Assembly (NCBI GenBank): GCA_017483575.1
Contig: JAFUWF010000017.1
Span: 149,332-213,331 of the forward strand
Length of the DNA: 64,000 nt
Direction: 5' to 3'
From: Bacteroidales bacterium
GTDB taxonomy: Bacteria > Bacteroidota > Bacteroidia > Bacteroidales > P3
Of the stretch, positions 50,271 to 59,242 are shown one piece after another (the first letter of the stretch is position 1; each line of letters begins with the position of its first letter). The notes beneath the pieces are model-generated. The model had not been told where the DNA came from and made no database searches. It saw only the letters and a program-made list of their open reading frames with translations. The position numbers and the translations under genes were made by a program.

Positions 50271-51848
50271 TTATTGAACACGGGAGCCAAGGCGATCCAT
50301 TGCACAACGGAATCCAATCCAGGAGGCGGACTTGTCCTGGTCGAGGTAGCGGCGGGTAGCGGCCTGCAGGTAGTAGGCACGGTCCTTCCAGCTGCCGCCC
50401 TTGACGACGCGGACCTTGTTGTTCACCAGCGAGGTGATATCCGACTTCTTCTCGGCGCTGCGACGATACATCTGGTTCGTCCAGGCATCCTCTCCGCTGA
50501 GCTCCTCTACTTCGGACTCGCCTTCCTCGCCTTCATCATCGAAAGTTTCATCCGAAACGTCACCTTCCTCGTCATCGTCGCCATCTTTGGCATCGGGGTT
50601 GGGCATCCAATTCTCGAGGCCAGACGAACGGTCGCCATCGAGATAGTTGATGTTGTCGGCCTGGCGGTAGTTGCGACGGGCGGACTCGTAGTCCACGTTC
50701 TTGTATTTCATCATACCGTCCTCGCCAATGAAGACCTCGTCGTCTTCATCGAGCTCGGGAGTGACATAGACGTTGCCACGATAGGGGTCCAGATCGTCGG
50801 CGCCAACGGGATTGACGGTCTTACGATAGACGTCGCGGCACCATTCGCTGACGTTGCCAGCCATGTTGTACAGGCCATAGTCGTTGGGGAAATACCACTT
50901 CACGGGGCAGGTGTAGTCCCAACCATCGTTGAGGTTGCCAGCCACGCCCATGGCATCGCCGCGGGTACGTTTGAAGTTGGCAAGGAACTGGCCGTAGTAT
51001 TTCTTGTTGGCGGAGCGCAGGCTCTGGCCGGCCCAAGGATAGGTCTTGTGCTCGGTGACGCGCTCGTCATATGTGTTGCCAATCATACCCAGGGAGGCAA
51101 ACTCCCACTCAGCCTCTGTTGGCAGACGGTAGTAGGGATAAAGGATACCGTCGCTCTTGCGGATCTGACGATCCTCGCCACCAGCCGAAGGATCGAGGTT
51201 CTCGATGCCCTTCTTTACTTCGCCTTCGTAGCGGCCGGCCAGATAGACATCGGTCTGGAATGCATTGGTACCCAGATTCTCCTGGTCAAGCATCAGCACA
51301 CCCATGTCCACAAGCACTTTCTCGTTGACACGGTCGGTACGCCATGTGCAGAAAGCCATAGCCTGTTCCCAGGTCACACCCACCACAGGGTAGTCCTGAT
51401 AGCTGGGGCTCTGGAAATAATGGTCCACAAAGCTCTCGCGCCAAGCCAGACGATCGCGCCAGGCGGCGGTATCGGGCATGACAAAGGTGACCTTGTCAGG
51501 GAACTCCTCGCCATAGGCGCGGCGCATCCAGTATACAAACTCGCCGTACTGCTTGTTGCTCACCTCGGTCTCGTCCATGTAAAAGGAGGAGACGGTGACG
51601 GTGTGGGCCACATTGTCCCACGTGTAGCGGGTATCTTCGTTGACATGGCCCATCACGAACGAGCCACCCTCGATGAACACCAGTCCGGGAGCGGTCTGCT
51701 GGTTGGTGCGGTCCGAAACGTCGTATCCGCCCCACTCAGGGTCGTTGTAGTTCCATCCTGTGGTCTCAGACTTGCCGGCCTTGTTTCCACACGAGGCCAG
51801 AAGCAACACGGCAGCCAACATCAGGCTTGAGAATTTGAACACTTTCAT
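50271..51848 (-). CDS. GldK/GldJ (PorK)-type lipoprotein with sulfatase-modifying-enzyme fold
   Basis: The protein has 525 residues. The lipobox LLASC (Cys20) follows a signal peptide. The FGE-sulfatase fold is visible: PGLVFIEGGSFVMGHVNED, FYMDETEVSNKQYGEFVYWM, VVGVTWEQAMAFCTWRTDRV, LPTEAEWEFAS, YNMAGNVSEWCRDVY and VVKGGSWKDRAYYLQAATRR. This is the layout of type IX secretion/gliding lipoproteins GldK and GldJ. An acidic insert (about 430-475, DGDDDEEGDVSDETFDDEGE) is unusual. It follows the PorP/SprF gene by 60 bp, the porP-porK order. porL, porM and porN are not next to it, so GldJ is an equal possibility. Confidence 0.82.
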   Translation of the reverse strand: MKVFKFSSLMLAAVLLLASCGNKAGKSETTGWNYNDPEWGGYDVSDRTNQQTAPGLVFIEGGSFVMGHVNEDTRYTWDNVAHTVTVSSFYMDETEVSNKQYGEFVYWMRRAYGEEFPDKVTFVMPDTAAWRDRLAWRESFVDHYFQSPSYQDYPVVGVTWEQAMAFCTWRTDRVNEKVLVDMGVLMLDQENLGTNAFQTDVYLAGRYEGEVKKGIENLDPSAGGEDRQIRKSDGILYPYYRLPTEAEWEFASLGMIGNTYDERVTEHKTYPWAGQSLRSANKKYYGQFLANFKRTRGDAMGVAGNLNDGWDYTCPVKWYFPNDYGLYNMAGNVSEWCRDVYRKTVNPVGADDLDPYRGNVYVTPELDEDDEVFIGEDGMMKYKNVDYESARRNYRQADNINYLDGDRSSGLENWMPNPDAKDGDDDEEGDVSDETFDDEGEEGESEVEELSGEDAWTNQMYRRSAEKKSDITSLVNNKVRVVKGGSWKDRAYYLQAATRRYLDQDKSASWIGFRCAMDRLGSRVQ

Positions 51849-51908
51849 ATTTCTTTTTATTTATTTTTCTTTATAACGTATTTCTTCAAAAAAAGTTTCA
51901 TTTTTTAT

Positions 51909-52922
51909 TTAGAACGACGGGCAGCGGATGGCCTTCACCTTCTTCTTGTGCTCGGGCACAGGCAGGAGGAATCCGGCCGTAATCTCGTGCGCACCGGCAG
52001 TGCTGTTGGCCAGCTTCGACACGGTGACGTCGTAGCTGTAGCCCACCTTGAAGTAGTCCTGCTGCACACCCACCTGGAAAATGAAGGCATCCGTGTTCTC
52101 CGTACCGTGACGGAACCATACGCCCACCAGGAAGGGCATCCAGTCGAGGTAAACACCATAGTTAAAGTAGTGGAATCCACCCTGATACTGATAGACAATA
52201 TTGGGCGAAATAATGGGGGTACCGAGGCCCAGCGACGACTGGCGACGGCCCTCTTCGGCCACATTGATCAGTCCGCCGGCATGCACCGTGAACTTCATCG
52301 GCACAGGGTCGGTGGAATAGAAGGCCACATTGGGCTGCGTGAGATGCGAAGCGGCCAGGCCGGCATACCACTTCGAACCGTTGACCAGGATGCCGGCGTT
52401 GAAGTCCGGAGTCCACTGGCTCAGCTTGTCGGGAGGAGTGGCACCGGTGGCATAGGAGAAACCAATCTCACGGTCAATCTGGTCGGGAAAACGCAGATAG
52501 TCGTCCCAACTCAGGTGCGTATTGACAATCGATGCTTGTAGGGCGGCGCTCATGAAAATGTCGCGGCTCAGCTGGAAGCGGAAGGAGTACATCACGCCCA
52601 ACGAGTTGGTAGACAGCGCTCCGTGGTCGCCCACGCGGTCGGTCATCACAATGAAACCCAGACCTCCGTGAAGGTCGGGGAAATACTGGTCGTAGGAGGC
52701 GGAGACGGTGGTGAAAGCACTCACCAATCCGGGCCATTGTGCACGGTAGGTCAGCGAGATACGCGGCGCCACGGCCGAACCGGCAAAAGCAGGATTCAAA
52801 TAGAGCGGATTGGCATAGAACTGGGAGAAGCCCACATCCTGAGCACCCGCTGTTGCACTCAGCAACATCATGGCTCCCAAAAATGCGTATTTCAGTCTCC
52901 TTTTCATTCGTTTTTTTGACAT
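51909..52922 (-). CDS. porP: PorP/SprF-family type IX secretion membrane protein
   Basis: The protein has 337 residues. A signal peptide (MKRRLKYAFLGAMMLLSATA) starts at Met6, so 52907 may be the real start. The mature N-terminus DVGFSQFYANPLYLNPAFAG is the hallmark of the family. Alternating strands (YFNYGVYLDWMPFLVGVWFR) indicate an outer-membrane barrel. PorP anchors type IX machinery at the outer membrane. A GldK/J-like lipoprotein gene follows. A cargo-type sorting domain at 63.7 kb supports a working type IX system. Confidence 0.92.
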   Translation of the reverse strand: MSKKRMKRRLKYAFLGAMMLLSATAGAQDVGFSQFYANPLYLNPAFAGSAVAPRISLTYRAQWPGLVSAFTTVSASYDQYFPDLHGGLGFIVMTDRVGDHGALSTNSLGVMYSFRFQLSRDIFMSAALQASIVNTHLSWDDYLRFPDQIDREIGFSYATGATPPDKLSQWTPDFNAGILVNGSKWYAGLAASHLTQPNVAFYSTDPVPMKFTVHAGGLINVAEEGRRQSSLGLGTPIISPNIVYQYQGGFHYFNYGVYLDWMPFLVGVWFRHGTENTDAFIFQVGVQQDYFKVGYSYDVTVSKLANSTAGAHEITAGFLLPVPEHKKKVKAIRCPSF

Positions 52923-53042
52923 ATTATAGGCCTATAATCAAAATGCAATATTACAAAGATTTTTTCAAATAGCAATAATTAAAATCAAAAAAAAATGCAA
53001 CACACATGTTATCAGCACAATATTTTTCGTCTCGAACGGCGT

Positions 53043-53735
53043 TCAGCGGCTCCAAACCACGGTGCCGGAAGGCTCGCCGGACTCTTTTTTACGGTTTTTG
53101 CGGTCCTGCATCAACGGGCATCCGAAGAAAGTCATGGCATCGCAGAGACGCTCCACCTCGGCCGTCATGCTCACCTTCTTCAGCCCCCCGCACATGGAGA
53201 AGGCCGAGATGCCGATCTTCCGGACATCGGCGGAGAGCGTCAACCACTCGATCGAGCGGCAGTAGGCGAAGGCCCCCTCGCCAATCTCAAAGCAATAGAC
53301 ATATGCCCCTTCACGGCCAACATATTTCACACCCAGCATAATGTTTTTCAGACCCGTACACCCACAGAAGGCCTGGGTACCAACCCGACCTACCAGCGGC
53401 GCAGTAACGCTGGACAGACTATCGCAACGATAAAAAGCGTTTTCTCCAATTTCCGACACATCGTATTCCACCCCCTCAAAGGTCACTTTTTCTGGTATCA
53501 CAAGGTCGCCAACAGGCTTGTTGCCAGCATAGTAGGGCCATTCTTTCCACGGGTGCGTCACCTTGACCGTGGGCACAATCTGAATCAACAACCTTGTCGG
53601 TTGAACGGGGAGCACCTGGTAGTAGAGCATCTGCCCGCTGGGAGCAGGCTGGCAAAAATCGTACTGCGCCCATGTCGAAGCCTCGCCGAAGACAACGCAC
53701 AGAACACATGCTATCAGAACTTTAACGACTTTCAT
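53043..53735 (-). CDS. Secreted leucine-rich-repeat (BspA-like) protein
   Basis: The start at 53735 (MKVVKVLIACVLCVVFGEAS) gives 230 residues with a signal peptide; the open frame extends upstream over the promoter. Repeats of the BspA type are visible: VSEIGENAFYRCDSLSSVTA, RVGTQAFCGCTGLKNIMLGV, FEIGEGAFAYCRSIEWLTLS, KIGISAFSMCGGLKKVSM. Such proteins bind surfaces or host components. It is short compared with BspA and lacks a recognisable sorting domain. A -7 box lies at 53765-53773. Confidence 0.85.
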   Translation of the reverse strand: MKVVKVLIACVLCVVFGEASTWAQYDFCQPAPSGQMLYYQVLPVQPTRLLIQIVPTVKVTHPWKEWPYYAGNKPVGDLVIPEKVTFEGVEYDVSEIGENAFYRCDSLSSVTAPLVGRVGTQAFCGCTGLKNIMLGVKYVGREGAYVYCFEIGEGAFAYCRSIEWLTLSADVRKIGISAFSMCGGLKKVSMTAEVERLCDAMTFFGCPLMQDRKNRKKESGEPSGTVVWSR

Positions 53736-53764
53736 CTTTTCCAATTCATTACTCGTTTCAGCCT

Positions 53765-53773
53765 GCAAAGATA
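53765..53773 (-). promoter_or_regulatory. -7 promoter box for the leucine-rich-repeat gene
   Basis: TATCTTTGC on the minus strand, 30 bp upstream of the chosen start. Confidence 0.6.
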
Positions 53774-53817
53774 CAAAAATTTTCGCATTCTTCGCCACAC
53801 ACCCTGCTGTTTCCTTT

Positions 53818-53925
53818 TTTTTACTCCCCCACCCTCCCCCGACCGGTCAAATTCTTCTCCGGCCGAGGGTGGTACGACGGTGGTATGAAAGTGGTAAGGG
53901 GATGGGAAGAGTATGATACATTATA
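53818..53925. repeat. GC-rich intergenic repeat (CTTCCCATCC family), copy 5, inverted
   Basis: CCGAGGGTGGTACGACGGTG, then GGTAAGGGGATGGGAAGAGT, match the copy at 30605-30700 in the same orientation. It lies in a 426 bp gap between divergent genes. The rest of the gap holds the two promoters and AT-rich sequence. Confidence 0.75.
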
Positions 53926-54117
53926 TATACTGATTATCAACGGTTTGCAAATGTTAAAATTTTAGCGTTTTTGCGAGAGTGAGAGAAAACGGAATCGGTG
54001 GAGACGAAAAGTTTTTCCACGTCCGTAACCATCATATTCCATGATGTTTAGCGACTTCAAAGACACAAAATAGGCGACAAAACGAAAAGAAAGTTGGCAC
54101 AATTCGATTTTATTTTG

Positions 54118-54126
54118 TATTTTTGC
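54118..54126 (+). promoter_or_regulatory. -7 promoter box for the LemA-like gene
   Basis: TATTTTTGC, with TTGGC about 21 bp upstream. It overlaps the first possible start codon (54123) and so supports the start at 54162. Confidence 0.65.
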
Positions 54127-54161
54127 ATTTCCAAATACTGAGGAAAACTTTTTATAAAAGA

Positions 54162-54671
54162 ATGATTGGTTGGATTATAGTCATTGTCGTGCTCTTGGTG
54201 CTATTCCTGATTCCGGTGGGAATAGCGGCATGGGTGCTCTCTGTATACTACAACAAACAGGAGAAGGTGCTGCGCGACGAGGCTGAGGCACACCGCAAAA
54301 TTCTCGATGGTACCTACGACCGAATCTGGCTCAACATCAAGCAGAGAGCAGGTATCAAGGAGGAATTCCGCCGTTCGTTCAACGACATTTACCCCGACCT
54401 GCTCGACCAATCGATTAACAACGAGGTGTTTGTAGACTGGATTTTGGAGTGCAATCCCGATTTCGATCCCAATGAATACGTTCCCCTATTGGAGAATATA
54501 GCCCTCGACCGGCAGAAATTCATCTCGCACCAGAGCCGTATGCTATCGCTCATCAAGGAACATCGCATCCTCGTGTCCGGCATTCCTGCCAAGTGGCTCA
54601 TCCATGATTGCTCGGCCATCCAGTACGTACCCATGGACACCGACCATGCCCGTTGGGGGCGACGTATCTAA
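54162..54671 (+). CDS. Membrane-anchored LemA-like protein
   Basis: The start at 54162 (MIGWIIVIVVLLVLFLIPVG) is chosen because the earlier ATG lies in the promoter. The protein has 169 residues. One N-terminal membrane helix is followed by a long helical part (YNKQEKVLRDEAEAHRKILD, RQKFISHQSRMLSLIKEHRI) that resembles the LemA fold: anchor, helical bundle, then a proline-containing tail (SGIPAKWLI). The match is distant. Location is probably the inner membrane with the bundle outside. The fucosidase gene follows after 18 bp, so cotranscription is likely. Confidence 0.55.
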   Translation: MIGWIIVIVVLLVLFLIPVGIAAWVLSVYYNKQEKVLRDEAEAHRKILDGTYDRIWLNIKQRAGIKEEFRRSFNDIYPDLLDQSINNEVFVDWILECNPDFDPNEYVPLLENIALDRQKFISHQSRMLSLIKEHRILVSGIPAKWLIHDCSAIQYVPMDTDHARWGRRI

Positions 54672-54689
54672 CTGATAGCAAGAACACTT

Positions 54690-56171
54690 ATGAAGCACCA
54701 CCACCTCCGCCTGCTGCCACTCCTGCTGCTGCCTTTGGCGGTGGGATGCGGCGAGGAGTCCATCGAGCCTTTCGGTCCCGTGCCCACAGCCGAGCAGCTG
54801 GCGTGGCAACGCATGGAAATCAACATGTTCTGTCATTTTGGCCCCAATACCTTCAGCGGCGCCGAGTGGGGCACCGGACGCGAGGACGCAGAGACCTTCC
54901 GTCCGCGTGCGCTGGACTGCGCCCAGTGGGTCTACGTGGCACAGCAGGCCGGCATGGGCGGCATCATCCTCACCGCCAAGCACCACGACGGCTTCTGCCT
55001 CTGGCCCAGCGCTTTCAGCACCCATACCGTCGCCGACAGCCTCGACGTGCTGCGTGCCCTGCGCAACGCCGTCGACGCCCACAACAATGCCGGCGGAACG
55101 CCGGCGCTCCAGATGGGAGTCTACATCTCGCCCTGGGACCGCAACCATCCCACCTATGGCACTGATTCCTACAACGATGTGTTCGTCAATACCCTGCAGG
55201 AGGTCCATTCCAAGTACGGCCCGATGTTCGAGCAGTGGTTCGACGGTGCCTGCGGCGAAGGTCCCAATGGCAAGCAGCAGCGCTACGACTGGCCGCGCTT
55301 CATGCAGACGATGCATGAGTTGAATCCGGGATGCGTCATTTTCAGCGACATAGGCCCCGGTTGCCGCTGGGTGGGCAACGAGGAAGGACGCGCCGGCGAG
55401 ACCTGCTGGAGCACCCTCTGCACCGAAGGGGCCACCCCCAGCGAGAACAAGCCGCTCTACAAGGAGCTGGTGACTGGCCATTCACTCTCCGCTCTCCGCT
55501 CTCCACTCTCCACACTCAGTTGGGTTCCAGCCGAAGCCGACGTCAGCATCCGCCCGGGTTGGTTCTGGCATCCGCAGGAGCACCCCAAGACGGTGGATGA
55601 GCTGATGGAGATATACTTCAACTCCGTGGGCCGCAACGGGTTGTTGCTGCTCAACGTGCCGCCGGACACCAACGGCCGCATCTGCCCCGAGGACAGCGCC
55701 GTACTGGTGGCCTTCCGCGCCGAGCGCGACCGTATCTTTTCGAAAGACCTGGCGCAAGGAGCTAAGATTGAGGCACTTTGCGAGTACGGAGACGGCATGA
55801 AAGACAAAACGGACCGACGTCATCCCGCATCGAACTTGACAGACACCGCCTATCACAGCTACTGGACAATACGCGGAAAAGATACCTCGCACATAATCCT
55901 AGTCGTCCAACTGCCCGAGGTACAAGAGGTTGACATGGTAATGCTCCAGGAGTATATCCCGCTAGGACAGCGTGTTAGCAAGTTCAGCATCTCGTACGCA
56001 GAACCCGATGTCAATGGCGGGGGGATTATTGCCGAGGGCACCACCATCGGCTATAAACGCATCGTGCGATTCCCATTCCCCATACGTACTAACTGCCTCC
56101 GTATCCACATACACGCCCTCGCCCCGCCGATTCTTAACCGCATAGCCATCTACAACTCCAAAGCACAATGA
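54690..56171 (+). CDS. Alpha-L-fucosidase (GH29), lipoprotein
   Basis: The protein has 493 residues. The N-terminus MKHHHLRLLPLLLLPLAVGC ends in a lipobox Cys. GH29 motifs: MEINMFCHFGPNTFSGAEWG, ILTAKHHDGFCLWPSAFSTH, MGVYISPWDRNHPTYG, and MFEQWFDGACGEG with the probable nucleophile Asp. LLNVPPDTNGRI ends the catalytic domain. A C-terminal beta domain follows. It would release alpha-L-fucose from glycans, in the periplasm or at the surface. Two repeats are read in frame: AGGTPALQ (55089-55112) and CTCTCCG heptamers (55480-55520). The last 4 bp overlap the peptidase gene. Confidence 0.9.
   Translation: MKHHHLRLLPLLLLPLAVGCGEESIEPFGPVPTAEQLAWQRMEINMFCHFGPNTFSGAEWGTGREDAETFRPRALDCAQWVYVAQQAGMGGIILTAKHHDGFCLWPSAFSTHTVADSLDVLRALRNAVDAHNNAGGTPALQMGVYISPWDRNHPTYGTDSYNDVFVNTLQEVHSKYGPMFEQWFDGACGEGPNGKQQRYDWPRFMQTMHELNPGCVIFSDIGPGCRWVGNEEGRAGETCWSTLCTEGATPSENKPLYKELVTGHSLSALRSPLSTLSWVPAEADVSIRPGWFWHPQEHPKTVDELMEIYFNSVGRNGLLLLNVPPDTNGRICPEDSAVLVAFRAERDRIFSKDLAQGAKIEALCEYGDGMKDKTDRRHPASNLTDTAYHSYWTIRGKDTSHIILVVQLPEVQEVDMVMLQEYIPLGQRVSKFSISYAEPDVNGGGIIAEGTTIGYKRIVRFPFPIRTNCLRIHIHALAPPILNRIAIYNSKAQ
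55089..55112. repeat. AGxTPALQ palindrome inside the fucosidase gene
   Basis: GCCGGCGGAACGCCGGCGCT plus CCAG, read as AGGTPALQ in a loop just before the conserved MGVYISPWDRN. Confidence 0.85.
55480..55520 (+). repeat. CTCTCCG/CTCTCCA heptamer run inside the fucosidase gene
   Basis: About five heptamers are read in frame as HSLSALRSPLSTLS. The unit equals the right arm of the element at 2301-2330. Confidence 0.8.
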
Positions 56172-57853
56172 ACTGGATTCAACGCAATTATGCCGGCGGG
56201 ACGCCGGTGCTCCACAAGCTACTCTGCGCCAGCCTATTTCTCATTTTCCATTTCTCGTTTCTCGATTTATCGGCGCAGACGCTTCCGCAAGGCTATTTCC
56301 GACTGCCGCTGGACGGCGACATCGCCCTCTCGGCCACCTTTGCCGAGATACGCCCCAACCACTTCCATGCCGGCCTCGACATACGCACTGGCGGCGCCGT
56401 GGACAAGCCCGTCTACGCCGTTGCCGACGGCTATGTGTGCGGCGTACGCATCTCGCCCTGGGGCGGCGGCAAGATTCTCTACGTGAAGCATCCCAATGGC
56501 TATATGTCTGTGTACATGCACCTTAACAGCTATGCGGGAGAGATTGGCCGCTATGTGGAGCGCGAGCAATACAAGGACCACAGCTACAACCTGGTGCGCG
56601 ACCTGCCGGAGGGGCAGATTCCCGTGAAGAAAGGGCAGCTGATAGCCTACAGCGGCAACACCGGCGGCAGCGCAGGCCCCCACCTGCACTTCGAACTCCG
56701 CAGGGATGGCCGCACCATCAACCCCTTGCGATTCGGCATGCCGTATACCGACAACATCAATCCTGTCCTGCGCGGTATTCGGTTCTACCCGGAGAACGGC
56801 AGCCCCATCGCGCTGGGAAAGGAGAACGAAATCAGCATCGCAGGTCCCTTTTACATAGGTATTTACGCCACCGATGCCGCCGAAGGGTCGACGTTGCGCA
56901 ACGGCATTGACCACATAGATGTGCAAGTGGACGGCATTCTCTTTTTCCAGTACACCACGGAGGCGTTCCCGCTGGACAGCAGCCGTATATCCAACGCCCT
57001 GGTCGATTACACGCACTACATACGTACGCGCGAACCCTATATCCTGACACGTACCCTGCCGGGAGCCCGCGGAGAATGGATCCCCGTGAGTCGTGGCGAC
57101 GGCAAACTGCGCTTTGCCGAAGGAACACAGCACAGTATCAAAGTGAGTGTCTACGATTTCAAAGGCAATCTTGCCGAACGCAGCTTCAAGGTTAACGCGT
57201 TGGTTCCCAGTGCGAATGACAGAGCGGTCGACGAGCGGGGCACTTACCCTGTGGAATATTCCAGACCATTGAAAGTCAACGGTGAGCAGATGCGCCTGGT
57301 GTTGCCGGACAACACCCTCTATGCCAACGACCGCCTGCGGATGTTCAGCAGTCCCAGCAGCCAGTACCACTCGGTGGTATGCATCGTGGAGCCCTGTGTC
57401 AATCCCCAGCCGCCCCACAAAGCCTACACCATCTCCATCAAGGCCCTCACGGGCATAGAAAAGGCTGTTATTGTGCGCGTTGACGGCAAGAAAGAGGTAG
57501 CCTACAAGACCCGTGGCGAGGGCGCATGGTACACTGCCGAGGTGCGCGACTGGGGCCGCTTCGCCCTCACCGTCGACACCACAGCACCTCGCATCGTTCC
57601 CGTGGGATTTAAAGATGGCCAACGGCTAAAAGGAACCACTATCCGGGTGAAAATCAGCGATAACCTCAGCGGCATAGACACCTACAACTGCTACCTCAAC
57701 GGCGAATGGATCCTGGCCGAATACGACGGCAAAACGGCGACGCTGACCATCAACGCCGCCGGGAAACTGCGCGCGGGTAAAAACGAACTGCGCGTCGAGG
57801 TCTCCGATGTCGTCGGCAACCTGACGCGCAGTGTCTACACGCTTTCGCGCTAA
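56168..57853 (+). CDS. M23-family peptidoglycan endopeptidase
   Basis: The protein has 561 residues. HFHAGLDIRTGGAVDKPVYA supplies the zinc-binding His and Asp, and GSAGPHLHFELRRDGRTINP the HxH of LytM/M23 peptidases. YVKHPNGYMSVYMHLNSYAG is also typical. The C-terminal region has immunoglobulin-like strands. It is likely a periplasmic enzyme cutting cross-links in peptidoglycan. The N-terminus is odd: the AGGTPVLH palindrome (56192-56214) and then TTTCTCA-type heptamers (56236-56268), which encode much of the hydrophobic core of the signal peptide. The start overlaps the fucosidase stop by 4 bp. Confidence 0.9.
   Translation: MNWIQRNYAGGTPVLHKLLCASLFLIFHFSFLDLSAQTLPQGYFRLPLDGDIALSATFAEIRPNHFHAGLDIRTGGAVDKPVYAVADGYVCGVRISPWGGGKILYVKHPNGYMSVYMHLNSYAGEIGRYVEREQYKDHSYNLVRDLPEGQIPVKKGQLIAYSGNTGGSAGPHLHFELRRDGRTINPLRFGMPYTDNINPVLRGIRFYPENGSPIALGKENEISIAGPFYIGIYATDAAEGSTLRNGIDHIDVQVDGILFFQYTTEAFPLDSSRISNALVDYTHYIRTREPYILTRTLPGARGEWIPVSRGDGKLRFAEGTQHSIKVSVYDFKGNLAERSFKVNALVPSANDRAVDERGTYPVEYSRPLKVNGEQMRLVLPDNTLYANDRLRMFSSPSSQYHSVVCIVEPCVNPQPPHKAYTISIKALTGIEKAVIVRVDGKKEVAYKTRGEGAWYTAEVRDWGRFALTVDTTAPRIVPVGFKDGQRLKGTTIRVKISDNLSGIDTYNCYLNGEWILAEYDGKTATLTINAAGKLRAGKNELRVEVSDVVGNLTRSVYTLSR
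56192..56268 (+). repeat. AGxTPALQ palindrome plus TTTCTCA heptamers in the M23 signal peptide region
   Basis: GCCGGCGGGACGCCGGTGCT plus CCA (56192-56214) is followed at 56236-56268 by TTTCTCATTTTCCATTTCTC with a 7-base period. Together they encode most of residues 9-33, just before the signal peptidase site near SAQ. Confidence 0.75.
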
Positions 57854-57856
57854 GGA

Positions 57857-59077
57857 TTATTCAAAACTCTTGATAGCCTGCTTGATGAGCTCCATGGCTT
57901 CGCGGAGCTGCTCCTCGGTGATGACCAGCGGGGGAGCGAAGCGGATGATGTGCTGATGGGTGGGTTTGGCCAGGACGCCGAGGTCGCGCATCTTCAGGCA
58001 GACGTCCCAAGCCTCCTTGCCGTTGTGGGGCTTGATGATGATGGCGTTGAGCAGACCCTTGCCGCGGACCTTCTCGATCATCGGGCTCTTGAAGTTGGAC
58101 ATCTCCTCGCGGAAAATCTTGCCGAGGCGGTCGGCGTTCTCCATGAGGTGCTCGTCCTTGATGACCTGCAGGGCGGCGATGGAGACCTTGGCGGCGATGG
58201 GGTTGCCACCGAAGGTGGAGCCATGCTCACCGGGCTTGATATTCAGCATGATGTCGTCGTCGGCCAACACAGCGCTGACGGGCATGACGCCGCCACCGAG
58301 GGCCTTGCCGAGGATGAGCAGGTCAGGACGCACGCCTTCGTGGTCGCAGGCCAGCATCTTGCCCGTACGGGCGATGCCGCACTGCACCTCGTCGGCCATA
58401 AAGAGGACGTTGTATTTCTTGCAGATGTCGTAGCACTTCTTGAGGTAACCCTCATCGGGGACATAGACACCGGCCTCACCCTGAATGGGTTCCAGCAGGA
58501 AGCCGGCCACCTTCTTGCCGTGCTCGGCCAGGCATTTCTCGAGGGCGTCGGGATCATTATAAGGAATACGGATGAAACCGGGAGTCATGGGGCCGTAGTT
58601 GGCGTAGCTCTCGGGGTCGTTGCTCATGGTGATGATGGTGATGGTGCGGCCGTGGAAGTTGCCTTCGCAGCAGACAATCATCACTTCGTCGTTGGGAATA
58701 CCTTTCTTCACCACACCCCAGCGGCGAGCCAGCTTCAGGGCGGTCTCGTCGGCCTCGGCACCGGTGTTCATGGGAAGGACCTTGTCGTAGCCAAAGTACT
58801 CAGTGACATATTTCTCCCACTCGCCCAGGCAGTTGTTGTAGAAAGCGCGACTGCTGAGGGTCAGCTCGTGGGCCTGGTCGCACATGGCTTTGACAATCTT
58901 GGGATGGCAGTGGCCCTGGTTGACGGCGCTGTAAGCCGACAGGAAGTCGAAATACTTCTTGCCTTCGCAGTCCCATACGAAAGCGCCCTCACCCTTGGCG
59001 AGAACGACGGGCAGCGGATGATAGTTGTGAGCGCCATAACGGGCTTCCATTTCCATGAATTGTTCTGATTTTGTCAT
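57857..59077 (-). CDS. rocD: Ornithine--oxo-acid aminotransferase
   Basis: The protein has 406 residues. Class-III aminotransferase signatures: [40 protein letters not shown], and the PLP lysine in [40 protein letters not shown] and the C-terminal [18 protein letters not shown] are typical of RocD. It converts ornithine and 2-oxoglutarate to glutamate semialdehyde and glutamate in arginine catabolism or proline synthesis. It is convergent with the M23 gene (3 bp apart). A promoter box lies at 59123-59131. Confidence 0.95.
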   Translation of the reverse strand: MTKSEQFMEMEARYGAHNYHPLPVVLAKGEGAFVWDCEGKKYFDFLSAYSAVNQGHCHPKIVKAMCDQAHELTLSSRAFYNNCLGEWEKYVTEYFGYDKVLPMNTGAEADETALKLARRWGVVKKGIPNDEVMIVCCEGNFHGRTITIITMSNDPESYANYGPMTPGFIRIPYNDPDALEKCLAEHGKKVAGFLLEPIQGEAGVYVPDEGYLKKCYDICKKYNVLFMADEVQCGIARTGKMLACDHEGVRPDLLILGKALGGGVMPVSAVLADDDIMLNIKPGEHGSTFGGNPIAAKVSIAALQVIKDEHLMENADRLGKIFREEMSNFKSPMIEKVRGKGLLNAIIIKPHNGKEAWDVCLKMRDLGVLAKPTHQHIIRFAPPLVITEEQLREAMELIKQAIKSFE

Positions 59078-59122
59078 AGTTGTATCGTTTTATGGGTTAT
59101 TTGTGTTGTTCAAAACATCGGT

Positions 59123-59131
59123 GCAAATATA
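59123..59131 (-). promoter_or_regulatory. -7 promoter box for rocD
   Basis: TATATTTGC on the minus strand, 46 bp before the start codon. Confidence 0.6.
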
Positions 59132-59242
59132 CACATTTTTTTTAATTTTGTATAAAAAACTTTATCAACAACAACCGTACAGGAAAAGATTTTTGCGGGT
59201 ACAGCACACTTTTTTCGGCAGTTGGGCGTTATTTTGATTGTC

